NCBI RefSeq assembly: GCF_002157225.2
Contig: NZ_CP020038.1
Coordinates: 3,688,501 to 3,752,500 of the forward strand
Origin: Agarilytica rhodophyticola
Lineage (GTDB): Bacteria; Pseudomonadota; Gammaproteobacteria; Pseudomonadales; Cellvibrionaceae
DNA length: 64,000 bases
Direction: 5' to 3'
Both the position numbers and the translations under genes were made by a program. This document shows positions 18,358 through 26,678 of this stretch, piece by piece. The notes under the pieces are model-generated. The model was not told the DNA's origin and made no database searches. It saw only the letters and a program-made list of their open reading frames with translations. The number at the start of each line of letters is the position of its first letter. Position 1 is the first letter of the stretch.

Positions 18358-19242
18358 TTACTCTCCTTGAATGGCATTATGAGCACTGTTAATAATTTGT
18401 TCGAGTTCTCTATTAAATACAGTCTCCATGGTGCCATCTTTTTTTCGCGCTGTTACCCACTCATCTACACGCATCTTAAAATCAGGGTCACACACCATCA
18501 TATAGCCTTTATTAAAGCTATTAAGAGGGGTGTCGGGGTTAACTGCTGACAATTCAGGATGGATTGCCTGTTGCACCAATGTTTCCACTCTATCTGTCAC
18601 CATCAGATCTGCTTGCCCGTCGACGATTTTTTGAAACACCGACAAATTTTCTTGGCTAACTGTTAGTTGTGCTTTTGAAAAGTGCTTACGGGAAAAAACT
18701 TCGTTGGTCCCCCCCTTATTAACAATAACCCTAACTTCTGGCTGGTTAATATCGTCAATAGTTTGGTATTTAAATACATTTTCATCGCGGGTAATCGGCA
18801 CTTTTCCGCTTTTGTGCACAGGTAGACTAAAAAGAGCATGTTGTTTTCTAGCTGAAGTAATAGAAACACCACTCATGGCAATATCAAATTTGTCGGCGAG
18901 TAGATCTTCCATTAGGGTAGGCCAGGAGGTTTTTACCAAGTTGAGCTCGACCCCCATAAACTGAGCGAGATCTTTAGCCATAACAATATCAACACCTACC
19001 AGCTCTTTGTTACCATCTTTAGAAAAGTAGGAAAAGGGCGTGTAATCGCCTGTTGTACCCACTCTTAAGACTTGATTTTGTGTAATGCTTGGTAAAACAT
19101 TGTGCCTCTCGCTATTACATAAAGTATCTGACCGGCCACGTTCTTGCTCAGCGCACGCCTGAAAAACTGCCGCTAAGGACAGAATAATGGTTACCAACCC
19201 GGCTTTAACGTAAGTGAATAGGTTTGTATTACTTATTTCCAT
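18358..19242 (-). CDS. Periplasmic PheC-like protein (cyclohexadienyl dehydratase / amino-acid binding fold)
   Basis: 294-aa exported protein with the bilobed periplasmic-binding fold. The segments GTTGDYTPFSYFSKDG, SWPTLMEDLLADKFDIAMSG, VRVIVNKGGTNEVFSRKHF and QADLMVTDRVET align by eye with Pseudomonas PheC, a periplasmic dehydratase acting on arogenate or prephenate. The GGTNE segment is typical of PheC. A hydrophobic N-terminal signal (about residues 12-31) is present. An amino-acid ABC receptor is the main alternative, but no ABC permease or ATPase lies nearby, which favours the enzyme reading. Confidence 0.7.
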   Translation of the reverse strand: MEISNTNLFTYVKAGLVTIILSLAAVFQACAEQERGRSDTLCNSERHNVLPSITQNQVLRVGTTGDYTPFSYFSKDGNKELVGVDIVMAKDLAQFMGVELNLVKTSWPTLMEDLLADKFDIAMSGVSITSARKQHALFSLPVHKSGKVPITRDENVFKYQTIDDINQPEVRVIVNKGGTNEVFSRKHFSKAQLTVSQENLSVFQKIVDGQADLMVTDRVETLVQQAIHPELSAVNPDTPLNSFNKGYMMVCDPDFKMRVDEWVTARKKDGTMETVFNRELEQIINSAHNAIQGE

Positions 19243-19342
19243 ATTTTAAATCGCCTTGCAATATCGTTTTTATCAAAAACCTCTAGTCTATATATCCTTT
19301 ATATATTCAGATTTACCCTACACGAAAGAATACTTGATTTTG

Positions 19343-19369
19343 CTAGGGCCTGTTAGTACTAATTTAACC
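19343..19369 (+). repeat. Solitary MITE end (matches the element at 54301)
   Basis: CTAGGGCCTGTT, three different bases, then ACTAATTTAACC is shared with the left end of the MITE at 54301-54327. Only this terminus is present; no partner inverted repeat was found nearby. It is probably a remnant or solo end. Confidence 0.6.
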
Positions 19370-19472
19370 AATAGCTTTACTATCGGAGTGATACCTTAGT
19401 TTTAACGGATGAATATATCTGACCAAATGTTTGTTACGGCTATACCTTTTTATTTAACCATTCTTATGAATG

Positions 19473-19584
19473 GCTGTTATGAAAGTTGTTATGCAAGCTG
19501 TTATAGAGGTTGTTACCAACCTAGAACACCTTGGTTGACCGATAATAGTAGCTATAGAGAGCAGCTATAGAGAGCAGCTATAGC
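19473..19584. repeat. Two short degenerate tandem repeats (12 bp x4; 13 bp x2.7)
   Basis: Units GCTGTTATGAAA, GTTGTTATGCAA, GCTGTTATAGAG, GTTGTTACCAAC run from 19473 to 19520. AGCTATAGAGAGC then repeats exactly at 19550-19562 and 19563-19575, followed by a partial third copy. Both lie in non-coding DNA. Confidence 0.7.
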
Positions 19585-20110
19585 GAAAAGTAGCACTAAA
19601 CTTTCTTATTTTGTAAACGCTTCACCATGCGAAGCTAAGCATAATGAGTTAGCAGTAAGTATTGCGAATACATTCTATTAGAAAAAATGAATCTAGCTAT
19701 TATCAGTAAAGCAAATCAAAAATATTTAGATCAAAGGTATGAGAGATTACTGGCTTTAAAAAAATTGTAGTAGGGGACATATTAGAATTGCAAACAAGGA
19801 TAACGCTACTTTTTAGAGAGATACAGGTAAAAAGATTTACCAATTCAGAAGAAAGCAGCAATACTAAATCTGCCCATTCTTTGGTTCTTAACATGAAACA
19901 CATACTGACTTTTACACCTAAAGAGGATAAAGCGCATAACGCCACAACTGACACCGCGACATACCTCTCGTATATGTATTCTGAAATTGCTTTAACAGTC
20001 ACCAAATACCAATTAAACGGCAGCAATTCTTGCGTAAAGTTAACACCTAGGCTTATTTTTTAACGTATCATAAGGTAATTTCAAAAGCATGTATCAGGTA
20101 GGTGTAAATA

Positions 20111-20401
20111 GTGAAGAACAACCATACGAGACTGACGGACAAAGAATTAGGCACGGTTGAGGCTGTTTTGCTGGACTTTAATAATCATAGACTGCCGAGC
20201 TTGCTGCGAATCAAAGATCGCGTAGATAATGGCGCCACACTGGAAGACTATGAGATCGATTTCCTCGCCGAAACGTTTGAACACAGTCGTGGTAGCGATC
20301 ATTTTGCTGATATACACCCTGAATTTAGAAAGCTAGTGTCACAGGTGGCTGATCTTTACCATCATATTACAAGCAAAGCCCTTGAAAACGAGAAAAAGTA
20401 G
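20111..20401 (+). CDS. Small conserved-looking hypothetical protein
   Basis: 96-aa acidic, mostly helical protein starting at GTG with AGGTAGGTG upstream. It contains LTDKELGTVEAVLLDFNNHR and a C-terminal HPEFRKLVSQVADLYHHI helix. The composition is that of a real cytoplasmic protein; no function is recognised. It is followed by a hairpin terminator and is convergent with the next gene. Confidence 0.65.
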   Translation: MKNNHTRLTDKELGTVEAVLLDFNNHRLPSLLRIKDRVDNGATLEDYEIDFLAETFEHSRGSDHFADIHPEFRKLVSQVADLYHHITSKALENEKK

Positions 20402-20417
20402 CTTAAGGTAGCTTAAT

Positions 20418-20438
20418 TAAGGGGGAGTTTCCCCCTTA
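20418..20438. terminator. Bidirectional hairpin terminator
   Basis: TAAGGGGGA-GTT-TCCCCCTTA, a perfect 9-bp stem, lies between two convergent genes (ends 20401 and 20448). U-tracts are short on both sides. Confidence 0.6.
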
Positions 20439-20447
20439 CAGTTAACT

Positions 20448-20960
20448 TCACTTTGAATCACTTTTTGACAATTTTTCGGCTTTAGCTAGCAAATCTGCGA
20501 TGTAACCGGGATCTGTTTCATCCAACTCATCATTCGCTATCATCAAATCACCTAACGCTGATGTCATCGCGCCAAAAAAACCACCCAATGCAGCACCTGG
20601 AGGTCCCAGCGCAACACCTCCAGCTATTGCTCCAGGAACAAGACCAGCGCCAAAACTTGTGGCAATATCTTTGGGTAATTCTTTATTTAACTTTGCTACG
20701 TATCGCTCGGCACTGTTTGAAGGCCCTGGGCGTGAGACAATGGGTGAATATTCATGCCTTACAGAACTTTTAGGCGCTTGTTCCGACAATAGTGATAAAT
20801 ATTTTTTAGCTCGATCTGGTTCTCGACCGCCTGTTAATAATGGCGTAGCTGCTGTACTTATGGGCGGCTGGTTTGGTTTTTGTCCACCGCTAGCGAAAGT
20901 CGACGATTCTGACGAAGATTGGGGTATCCTATGGTAATTGGCACGTATGGACGAACTCAT
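20448..20960 (-). CDS. Effector-like small protein with Ser-rich N-terminus and Gly-zipper segment
   Basis: 170-aa protein of unknown function. Residues 1-90 are Ser/Pro-rich and probably disordered (SSSIRANYHRIPQSSSESST). Residues about 104-135 form a Gly/Ala-rich hydrophobic stretch (FGAGLVPGAIAGGVALGPPG) that could insert in membranes, and the tail is acidic and helical. The layout, with a disordered polar start and no Sec signal, resembles secreted effectors. It recalls the Ser-rich start of the Nudix protein at 52383-54011. No family is recognised. Confidence 0.5.
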   Translation of the reverse strand: MSSSIRANYHRIPQSSSESSTFASGGQKPNQPPISTAATPLLTGGREPDRAKKYLSLLSEQAPKSSVRHEYSPIVSRPGPSNSAERYVAKLNKELPKDIATSFGAGLVPGAIAGGVALGPPGAALGGFFGAMTSALGDLMIANDELDETDPGYIADLLAKAEKLSKSDSK

Positions 20961-21097
20961 ATTGAAGGCCTTTATAGTGATAGTTTTTATTTTGTACTTT
21001 GAAGTGTCTGGTTAGTTCGAAACATTTTTGTCAGATTCGGTAGCGAAGTAATTCAATGGCTTGCAGAACTAGATACCTTAGAAGCCAATTAGGAATC

Positions 21098-21131
21098 ACT
21101 ATGTCCAATACTCTTTAGTATTGGACATAGT
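21098..21131. repeat. Perfect 15-bp inverted repeat
   Basis: ACTATGTCCAATACT, loop CTTT, then its exact complement. It lies 25 bp beyond the 3' end of the lipase gene. No U-tract follows on either strand, so it is not a standard terminator; it may be a repeat element or a protein-binding palindrome. Confidence 0.6.
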
Positions 21132-21155
21132 ATGTTTAGGGCTATTAATGCGTCA

Positions 21156-21668
21156 TTAGTGCTCGGATACTATATACCTATATACGAATACGATGATTTG
21201 CGCGCTCATCATATTATTCTGAGTATAGTAATCTATATTATGATGTGGCCAAGGTGTTTTACTAACACTGTCAACCCATCGTCTTGCAGTATTAAAATCA
21301 AAGCCATAGAAATTCGGTGGTGAAGATTGTACCGGATCTCCTCGTCTTTCAATTAAAAACTTTCCTTCAAACCTATTTTGAGCCCTGCGATATGCATCCC
21401 GCTCATCCTTACGAGCAAAAACCCTAGGACTATTAAAACTAATAGCATATTTACTACCAATTCGTCTTATCATATCCGTTTCTACAGATGCATAAGCAAT
21501 ATGAGCCAACGCGCCCCCTAAACTATGGCCGGTTAATAATTTATTTATCAAACCCCGGCGTGGTGCATCGGCTGTATTTCGAAATGCATCTTTGGTAAAA
21601 CCGTCAACGTTATCAAAACGGCTTGCAAAGAATTTAAGCGAGTGAAAACGCATTACCTCAATAAACAT
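21156..21668 (-). CDS. Short class 3 lipase-like protein (possibly truncated)
   Basis: 170-aa core of a lipase-3 alpha/beta-hydrolase. LLTGHSLGGALAHIAY carries the nucleophile Ser49; ERRGDPVQSSPP offers Asp111 and PWPHHNIDYY offers His142/143, so the catalytic triad looks complete. The usual N-terminal part with the FRGT oxyanion segment is missing, making it about 80-100 residues shorter than typical. An AGGA sequence precedes the ATG, so it may still be translated. Either an eroded gene or a minimal lipase. A gene pair with the effector-like protein downstream on the same strand is possible. Confidence 0.55.
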   Translation of the reverse strand: MFIEVMRFHSLKFFASRFDNVDGFTKDAFRNTADAPRRGLINKLLTGHSLGGALAHIAYASVETDMIRRIGSKYAISFNSPRVFARKDERDAYRRAQNRFEGKFLIERRGDPVQSSPPNFYGFDFNTARRWVDSVSKTPWPHHNIDYYTQNNMMSAQIIVFVYRYIVSEH

Positions 21669-21879
21669 CGTTAAAAATTCCTATATTTTAATTAACATGA
21701 TTAGTTTTTAAAAAATTATTACAATAGCAATCATAAATTTTAATTTTTATTTATGATCTTATATTATTTTTTTAAAAAACTACCCAGCAAAAAATAAGGT
21801 CAAAGTCCCTATTAAAAGCGATACCATTTGTTGCAGGTCACACTTTCAATTATTTATAGCCAACATTAAAGCCGAGCAC

Positions 21880-22072
21880 TTATCACATACATACAGTATG
21901 TTTGCGGAAATAAAAACTTTAGCAGTAACAAATTAAAAAATTTCGAAAAATAAAATTAAATATTAAAAAATTAGCAGAAGATTAGGTTTGTTATTTATAT
22001 TTAACTGAATGAATCTTTATAGATGAGCTAGTAAGAAGATAATGTTTATCACATACATACATCATGTTTGTG
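21880..22072. repeat. Two copies of a 27-bp direct repeat
   Basis: TTATCACATACATACAGTAT and its continuation at 21880-21906 recur with 4 changes at 22046-22072, both ending in ATGTTTG. Each copy contains a small palindrome (CATAC-ATACA-GTATG in the first). They are 166 bp apart. Possibly binding sites. Confidence 0.5.
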
Positions 22073-22218
22073 AATAAATTGAAGTGCTGAAGCTATTCAC
22101 TACTAACGAGTTCTCGTGAGATAAAACTAAATTTTTTGTTAGATTTTTCTTTATAGAAGAAACGAGCAATTAGTTATTTCTCTAGTTTCTTTTACCATGT
22201 TTCTTCTCCAGGTCTCTA

Positions 22219-22274
22219 CTGAAAATTTCTGACTACAAGTTTCTTACTGCAAGTCCCTTACCACAAGCAGCTTA
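22219..22274. repeat. 14-bp degenerate tandem repeat, 4 units
   Basis: Units CTGAAAATTTCTGA, CTACAAGTTTCTTA, CTGCAAGTCCCTTA, CCACAAGCAGCTTA lie end to end, 48 bp beyond the 3' end of the glyoxalase gene. Confidence 0.65.
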
Positions 22275-22322
22275 TCTCAGGTTAGATTCTAATCGCGGGT
22301 ATCAAACAACTATCCTTTATCC

Positions 22323-22718
22323 TTACTTATACCTATCTGATTGTTCGATGATTTCCACATCATAGTTGTCCGGATCTTTGATAAAGAAAAAACGTGCAAC
22401 AAACTGCCCTTCAGGAGCAAAGGTTTTAATGGCGGCTGGCTCGTATCCCAATGAGGATATTTTCTTATGCAGGTGCTCAAGTTGGTCAGTAACAAAAGCA
22501 ATATGTCCGTAACCATTACCGAGGTTATAAGGTTCTTGCTGGCCCTTGTTAACGGTTAGTTCAAGTTCAAAATCCGAACTTGAGTCTTTTAAGTAGATCA
22601 ATTTAAAGTTACTAAAGTCTCTTACCTCTTTAAGTGTAAAACCTAAGGCTTTTGTATAAAAGTCAACGCTTTTTTGCTCATCTAGAACTCGTAACATCGT
22701 ATGAATAAATTTTGGCAT
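22323..22718 (-). CDS. gloA: Lactoylglutathione lyase (glyoxalase I)
   Basis: 131-aa glyoxalase I, converting the methylglyoxal-glutathione hemithioacetal to S-lactoylglutathione in the cytoplasm. It aligns with E. coli GloA: HTMLRVLDEQKSVDFYTKAL, LELTVN, YGHIAF, and DPDNYDVEIIE. The metal ligands His6, Glu53, His72 and Glu122 correspond to E. coli His5, Glu56, His74 and Glu122. The length is normal. It is divergent from the flavin disulfide reductase at 22971, which may also act in electrophile or thiol defence. Confidence 0.92.
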   Translation of the reverse strand: MPKFIHTMLRVLDEQKSVDFYTKALGFTLKEVRDFSNFKLIYLKDSSSDFELELTVNKGQQEPYNLGNGYGHIAFVTDQLEHLHKKISSLGYEPAAIKTFAPEGQFVARFFFIKDPDNYDVEIIEQSDRYK

Positions 22719-22970
22719 ATTTTTCTACCCTTCTTTCCGGCCTTCTTTCTGACTTTTTTCAACTGGTTTTTTCCGTATCTTTATACAACCACATATACAG
22801 ATGAACGGGGTAACACTATAGTACTACACACTCTCTAAGCAGCCACACATTAGACCAATCTATCTAATTTTGAACTATTCATATTCACCATAGTCTAGAT
22901 AGCCATTATTAACGATCTCCTATCGTGTGGTTAGACCTTAATCTATTTTAAATTATAAAAAGAGTTTGAT

Positions 22971-24320
22971 ATGAGTAATAAACATTATGATGTAATAATT
23001 ATCGGCGGCGGTAATGCAGGCTTTGGCGTCTCTCAGATAGTGCATCCGGCAGGCAAATCCATAGCATTTATTGAACCTGCAGAGTTCGGCGGTACCTGCC
23101 CCAACAGAGGTTGTACACCTAAGAAAGTTTTGGTGGCAGCAGCAAACGCTATGCATGAAATAAAGATTGCTCATACCCACGGCATCGAAGTTGGTGAAGC
23201 TAAGCTTAATTGGAATAAGCTTATTTCACGTAAAAATGATTTAATTGATTTTATTCCAGGCGCAATGGAAGGTACAGCGCAGAAGCGAGGTGACATTTAT
23301 AAAGGAAAAGCAAAGTTTATTAACCCGACAACTGTTGAAGTAAATGACGTTCAATTAGAAGCGGATAACTTTGTTATTGCCACAGGGTCTACTCACCGCC
23401 CTCTTACCATTCCTGGAGCTGAACTACTCATCACTTCTGATGAGGTTTTGTCTGAAACAGAACAACCAGAAGAAGTAATTTTTATTGGCGGTGGTGTGGT
23501 TGCGATGGAGTTTAGCCATGTGTATGCCCGTGCAGGAACAAAAGTCACGATACTTGAAATGATGCCTCAACTCCTACCTCGTTTAGACAAAGACGCCGTG
23601 GCACAAATACATAATGAGAGTGAACGTATAGGCATTAATATAAAAACTGCTGTAGAAGTAAAAGGTATAGAGCAAGCCGGTGACAAACTGCAAATACAGT
23701 ATGTGCATGAGGGCAAAACTCTAACTGCACAAGCAGATCGTATTATTAATGGTGCTGGGCGTATCGCTAATGTTGCCGAGCTTAATCTTGAAGCAGGTGA
23801 TATACAGCACAATGATATACGCATCGAAGTGGATGAAAACCTTCGTTCGGTATCTAACCCTCGTGTGTGGGTTGCTGGTGATGCCCTTGTATCTTCTCCC
23901 CAACTTTCCCCTGTGGCGACATATGAAGGTAGGATTGTAGGTAACAATATTGTTAATAATGAAGCGCAAAAACCTGATTACTCTGTGCTGCCAAGTGCGG
24001 TTTACACCGTGCCTGCGATCAGCAGCGTCGGTTTTACTGAAGCAGATTGTGAGCGTGAAGGCCTCGAATATGAAGTGCGTTCATCGGATATGTCTACTTG
24101 GTTCTCCGCTAGGTTTTATTCTGAAACTGTTGCTTGGTCGAAAATTATTGTAGAAAAATCTACGCGCAAGATCCTTGGCGCACACATTGTTGGTCATCAT
24201 GGCGAAGAGCTGATTCATATTTTTGCATTAGCCATGCGACACAATATTTCCATTGATGATTTACTTGGTGATTTTTATGCTTTTCCCACATTCGCAGCAG
24301 ATATCAAAAGTATGTTTTGA
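22971..24320 (+). CDS. FAD-dependent pyridine nucleotide-disulfide oxidoreductase
   Basis: 449-aa class I flavin disulfide reductase (glutathione reductase/lipoamide dehydrogenase family). FAD-binding GGGNAG lies near residue 12, the redox disulfide is CPNRGC (Cys43, Cys48), a second nucleotide motif is IGGGVVAMEF, and VWVAGDA binds FAD. The dimerisation domain follows. The usual C-terminal His-Pro-Thr plus Glu active-site element is replaced by AFPTFAADIKSMF, so the general-base His is absent. It is therefore probably not a standard glutathione or lipoamide reductase; substrate unknown. Confidence 0.85.
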   Translation: MSNKHYDVIIIGGGNAGFGVSQIVHPAGKSIAFIEPAEFGGTCPNRGCTPKKVLVAAANAMHEIKIAHTHGIEVGEAKLNWNKLISRKNDLIDFIPGAMEGTAQKRGDIYKGKAKFINPTTVEVNDVQLEADNFVIATGSTHRPLTIPGAELLITSDEVLSETEQPEEVIFIGGGVVAMEFSHVYARAGTKVTILEMMPQLLPRLDKDAVAQIHNESERIGINIKTAVEVKGIEQAGDKLQIQYVHEGKTLTAQADRIINGAGRIANVAELNLEAGDIQHNDIRIEVDENLRSVSNPRVWVAGDALVSSPQLSPVATYEGRIVGNNIVNNEAQKPDYSVLPSAVYTVPAISSVGFTEADCEREGLEYEVRSSDMSTWFSARFYSETVAWSKIIVEKSTRKILGAHIVGHHGEELIHIFALAMRHNISIDDLLGDFYAFPTFAADIKSMF

Positions 24321-24347
24321 TATTTAAAAGCGACTAAGTAAAAAAGA

Positions 24348-24382
24348 AATGTCTTTATTGTTACTTAGACAATAAAGACATT
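24348..24382. terminator. 14-bp perfect stem between convergent genes
   Basis: AATGTCTTTATTGT, a 7-nt loop, then the exact complement. It lies 28 bp past the oxidoreductase stop, and its right arm encodes the last codons of the minus-strand gene ending at 24361. AT-rich and without a long U-tract; probably ends plus-strand transcription. Confidence 0.45.
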
Positions 24383-25488
24383 GCCCCACCCTCACCTTGT
24401 AAGGTCAGATAAAGTGCTGCTTGCCAACGTTGTGGTTGAGTACCGTACTGATACATATCCTTAGCAATCTTTTCCTTTAGTTGACCATTGATATAGTACC
24501 GTTGCGGTATTAGTCCTTGCTTATTGCTAGTAACCCATTCATACAGGCCGCTAGGGTTATGTTTAATATCTGCATGTAAGCTACCGACAATATGTTGAAT
24601 AACATAGGTGCTTAAGGTTAATTGTTTTTGCTGCATCAGAATATTGCCAATAAATTTTAAATAATAGGGATCACCTCTAAGAGCTATGGCCAATAATACA
24701 TGGCTTTCGTTGTGGAAATGATTTTCACCATTAATCACCCACTGCTCAAATTGTTGATCACTACTAATGGCTGCCCAAACCAATAAAAAACGCTGCCAAT
24801 GTATGTTGTCAGGTGTGTTAATCGCATAAGGCATATAGTGCAACGATGATGTATCCCCCAGCAAAGCCAATGCAGCAGCAGCTTCATATAAGCCTAAGCC
24901 GCTATCGGTTTCCTGATGAAAAGCTTGTTGTAATTGTTCGATAAAATCTTTATTTTGCCATTCGCCAACGGAGCGATAGGTATAGCTGCGAACGCCCGGG
25001 TGGTCATCATCAAGCCCGTTGCGAATAAGTTTTTGCCGGTTATTAGCAGGATTCATAAGTGCCGCAGGTAAAGCGGCTGCACGTAAATAGCCATCATCAC
25101 TTGAGCACCAACGTTCAACAAAAAACTCTGACTGCGCAGGCGTAGCCCATATTAAGGCAGAACTGGCAGCGGCAATAAGGTCAGCGTGTTTTTCAAGTAA
25201 ACTTTCTAAATGACGTACACCATACACTTCAAATGCACAACACAAACAGTAGGTGGTGACAAATGTGTGTTCGGGACTTACTTGCTCTTCTAGTTTCATT
25301 AATGCACGAGAAACAGCACGTCGCCCACACTTTTTTAAATCAGATAAATGTTCTTGTAGTTGTTGATCAATATAGGCAAGACCTTGTCCCGTACACTTAT
25401 ATGACCATAGCCGCTGTTGACGTTCTAACCATATCGACGCAGTAGCAGACAAGCAGGTATCGATATGCTTTCTATGAATTGAAACCAT
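24361..25488 (-). CDS. TIGR02270-like HEAT-rich protein of the T6SS island
   Basis: 375-aa cytoplasmic protein. Its middle has HEAT-like pairs (YLRAAALPAALMNPANN, HPGVRSYTYRSVGEW, GLYEAAAALALLGD). The N-terminal pattern with repeated W/L-x-R and a long helix, and the length, resemble the TIGR02270 proteins often found in vgrG/PAAR gene clusters. It is the last gene of the minus-strand island; its start lies 45 bp after the PAAR gene stop. Its role is unknown; an accessory or immunity role is an inference from context. Confidence 0.6.
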   Translation of the reverse strand: MVSIHRKHIDTCLSATASIWLERQQRLWSYKCTGQGLAYIDQQLQEHLSDLKKCGRRAVSRALMKLEEQVSPEHTFVTTYCLCCAFEVYGVRHLESLLEKHADLIAAASSALIWATPAQSEFFVERWCSSDDGYLRAAALPAALMNPANNRQKLIRNGLDDDHPGVRSYTYRSVGEWQNKDFIEQLQQAFHQETDSGLGLYEAAAALALLGDTSSLHYMPYAINTPDNIHWQRFLLVWAAISSDQQFEQWVINGENHFHNESHVLLAIALRGDPYYLKFIGNILMQQKQLTLSTYVIQHIVGSLHADIKHNPSGLYEWVTSNKQGLIPQRYYINGQLKEKIAKDMYQYGTQPQRWQAALYLTLQGEGGAMSLLSK

Positions 25489-25533
25489 TCACTATTTTTC
25501 ACACTTAATAATTACGACAGATGCAAACACGGC

Positions 25534-25830
25534 TTAGCCGTTATCATCGGCGAAAACATCTCCTGAGCCTGCCGACATTGAGCCGCCACAATTAATGCCA
25601 TCCCCCACTCGGGCCAAGGGTTTACCGTTCACATATACCGTGGGCGAACCCGCTGAAACCGAGCGACCGTGTGGTGGACAATTGCCACATGCATGTAGTA
25701 ACACAGAGTCCCCTTTGCGTAAGGCTGGGATGTTATTAATCATCACATCAGAGCTACCTCCGGTAGCCGGTGAAGGAGGAAAACATCCGTGACCGGATCC
25801 AATATCAAATTTTCGCGATGCTGCGGGCAT
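25534..25830 (-). CDS. PAAR domain spike-tip protein
   Basis: 98-aa PAAR protein that caps the VgrG spike of a T6SS. The Gly/Pro-rich beta-hairpin pattern is complete: GSGHGCFPPSPATGG, a middle NNIPALRKGDSVLLHACGNC, and VYVNGKPLARVGDGINCGGS. Its Cys and His residues are placed as in zinc-binding PAAR repeats. There is no C-terminal toxin extension, so it is a stand-alone tip. It lies 32 bp after the putative immunity gene, within the vgrG operon. Confidence 0.88.
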   Translation of the reverse strand: MPAASRKFDIGSGHGCFPPSPATGGSSDVMINNIPALRKGDSVLLHACGNCPPHGRSVSAGSPTVYVNGKPLARVGDGINCGGSMSAGSGDVFADDNG

Positions 25831-25862
25831 GGTTTTATCCTAAGTTATTTAACTTATATGAT

Positions 25863-26678
25863 TTACGCGGTTTTATATTTACTGGGAATTGTTTTTATAT
25901 CGGCGATTCCCTCATTTAGCCAATGCCAGTTTTCCGGTGCTTGAATCCAGGCATTGTGTTGCCAACTCACTTTTTCAGGTAAGTCGGCACGACGCAATGA
26001 GCACAACTGCCCATAAGAGGTAGGTGAGCTAATATACTCGTGCAGGGCAGATACCATGTCAGCCCCTTTTCCCCAGGCATTGGTTCCCATTTGCATATTG
26101 TCGATGTGTAACGCCAAGTTGTAGTAACGCTTTAATAACAGCATCAAAATAGGTGTTCTAGCCAGATCACGGTCTTGCTGCGTTAGTTTCTGGGGAGTAT
26201 TAAGCTGCCGGTACATCAACATTATTTTTACCGCCACGGCATTTTTAAAGTAGCCGGAGTAGTGCCCCATAAATTTGGCATAATCCGGTTTACCTGGGGC
26301 AATAATTTTGGCATTACCGAGAAAGTGGCCCAAGTAAAAAAAGCGTTCATCGTAATCCACTTTCTCTGGCGCATTTTTCAGAGCGTCCACGACATAAGTG
26401 GCGGCATAATTGAGATCGCTATCGAGAGAACGACTTAGTACGGCCATCTCATCGAGCACGGCCATAAGTTGGGGCATCAAAGCTGTGGCAACAGCCTTGC
26501 GCTGCTCTAGGTGGTCGCGCATAAACGCCAACATATTGTCTAAACTATTGCCATCGCTCGCTTGATTCGATTTACGCCATACGAAAAAACGGTCGATTAA
26601 ATCGAGTACGTCATCGTCACTGTGCAAGCGGCTTAGTTCTGCTGCCACTCTGCTTTGTTGATCAGGCACTGCTGCCAC
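25863..26678 (-). CDS. Putative immunity protein or accessory of the T6SS effector
   Basis: 271-aa helical protein with no recognised domain. Start chosen is GTG at 26678: it overlaps the toxin stop by one base (TAGTG) and has GGAGGTG at a good distance, within the toxin's last codons. A longer ATG start at 26726 would overlap the toxin by 49 bp and is less likely. It has no signal peptide. Its middle (VDYDERFFYLGHFLGNAKII) is rich in aromatic residues. Tight translational coupling directly behind a putative toxin suggests an immunity function; this is inference. Confidence 0.55.
   Translation of the reverse strand: MAAVPDQQSRVAAELSRLHSDDDVLDLIDRFFVWRKSNQASDGNSLDNMLAFMRDHLEQRKAVATALMPQLMAVLDEMAVLSRSLDSDLNYAATYVVDALKNAPEKVDYDERFFYLGHFLGNAKIIAPGKPDYAKFMGHYSGYFKNAVAVKIMLMYRQLNTPQKLTQQDRDLARTPILMLLLKRYYNLALHIDNMQMGTNAWGKGADMVSALHEYISSPTSYGQLCSLRRADLPEKVSWQHNAWIQAPENWHWLNEGIADIKTIPSKYKTA

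Larger units (their letters stand above)
19243..20110. other. Gene-poor intergenic region with repeats
   Basis: 868 bp without a convincing gene. It holds a solitary copy of a MITE end (19343-19369), two kinds of short tandem repeat (19473-19584) and short open frames of unconvincing composition on both strands between 19700 and 20063. A GTG-started small gene begins at 20111. Confidence 0.5.
21669..22322. other. AT-rich intergenic region with dispersed repeats
   Basis: 654 bp with no gene recognised. It contains two copies of a 27-bp repeat (21880 and 22046) and a 4x14-bp tandem repeat (22219-22274). Confidence 0.5.

Noticed and set aside
19703-20063. Two overlapping small genes on opposite strands
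   Set aside because: Neither has a ribosome site, recognised domain or convincing composition.
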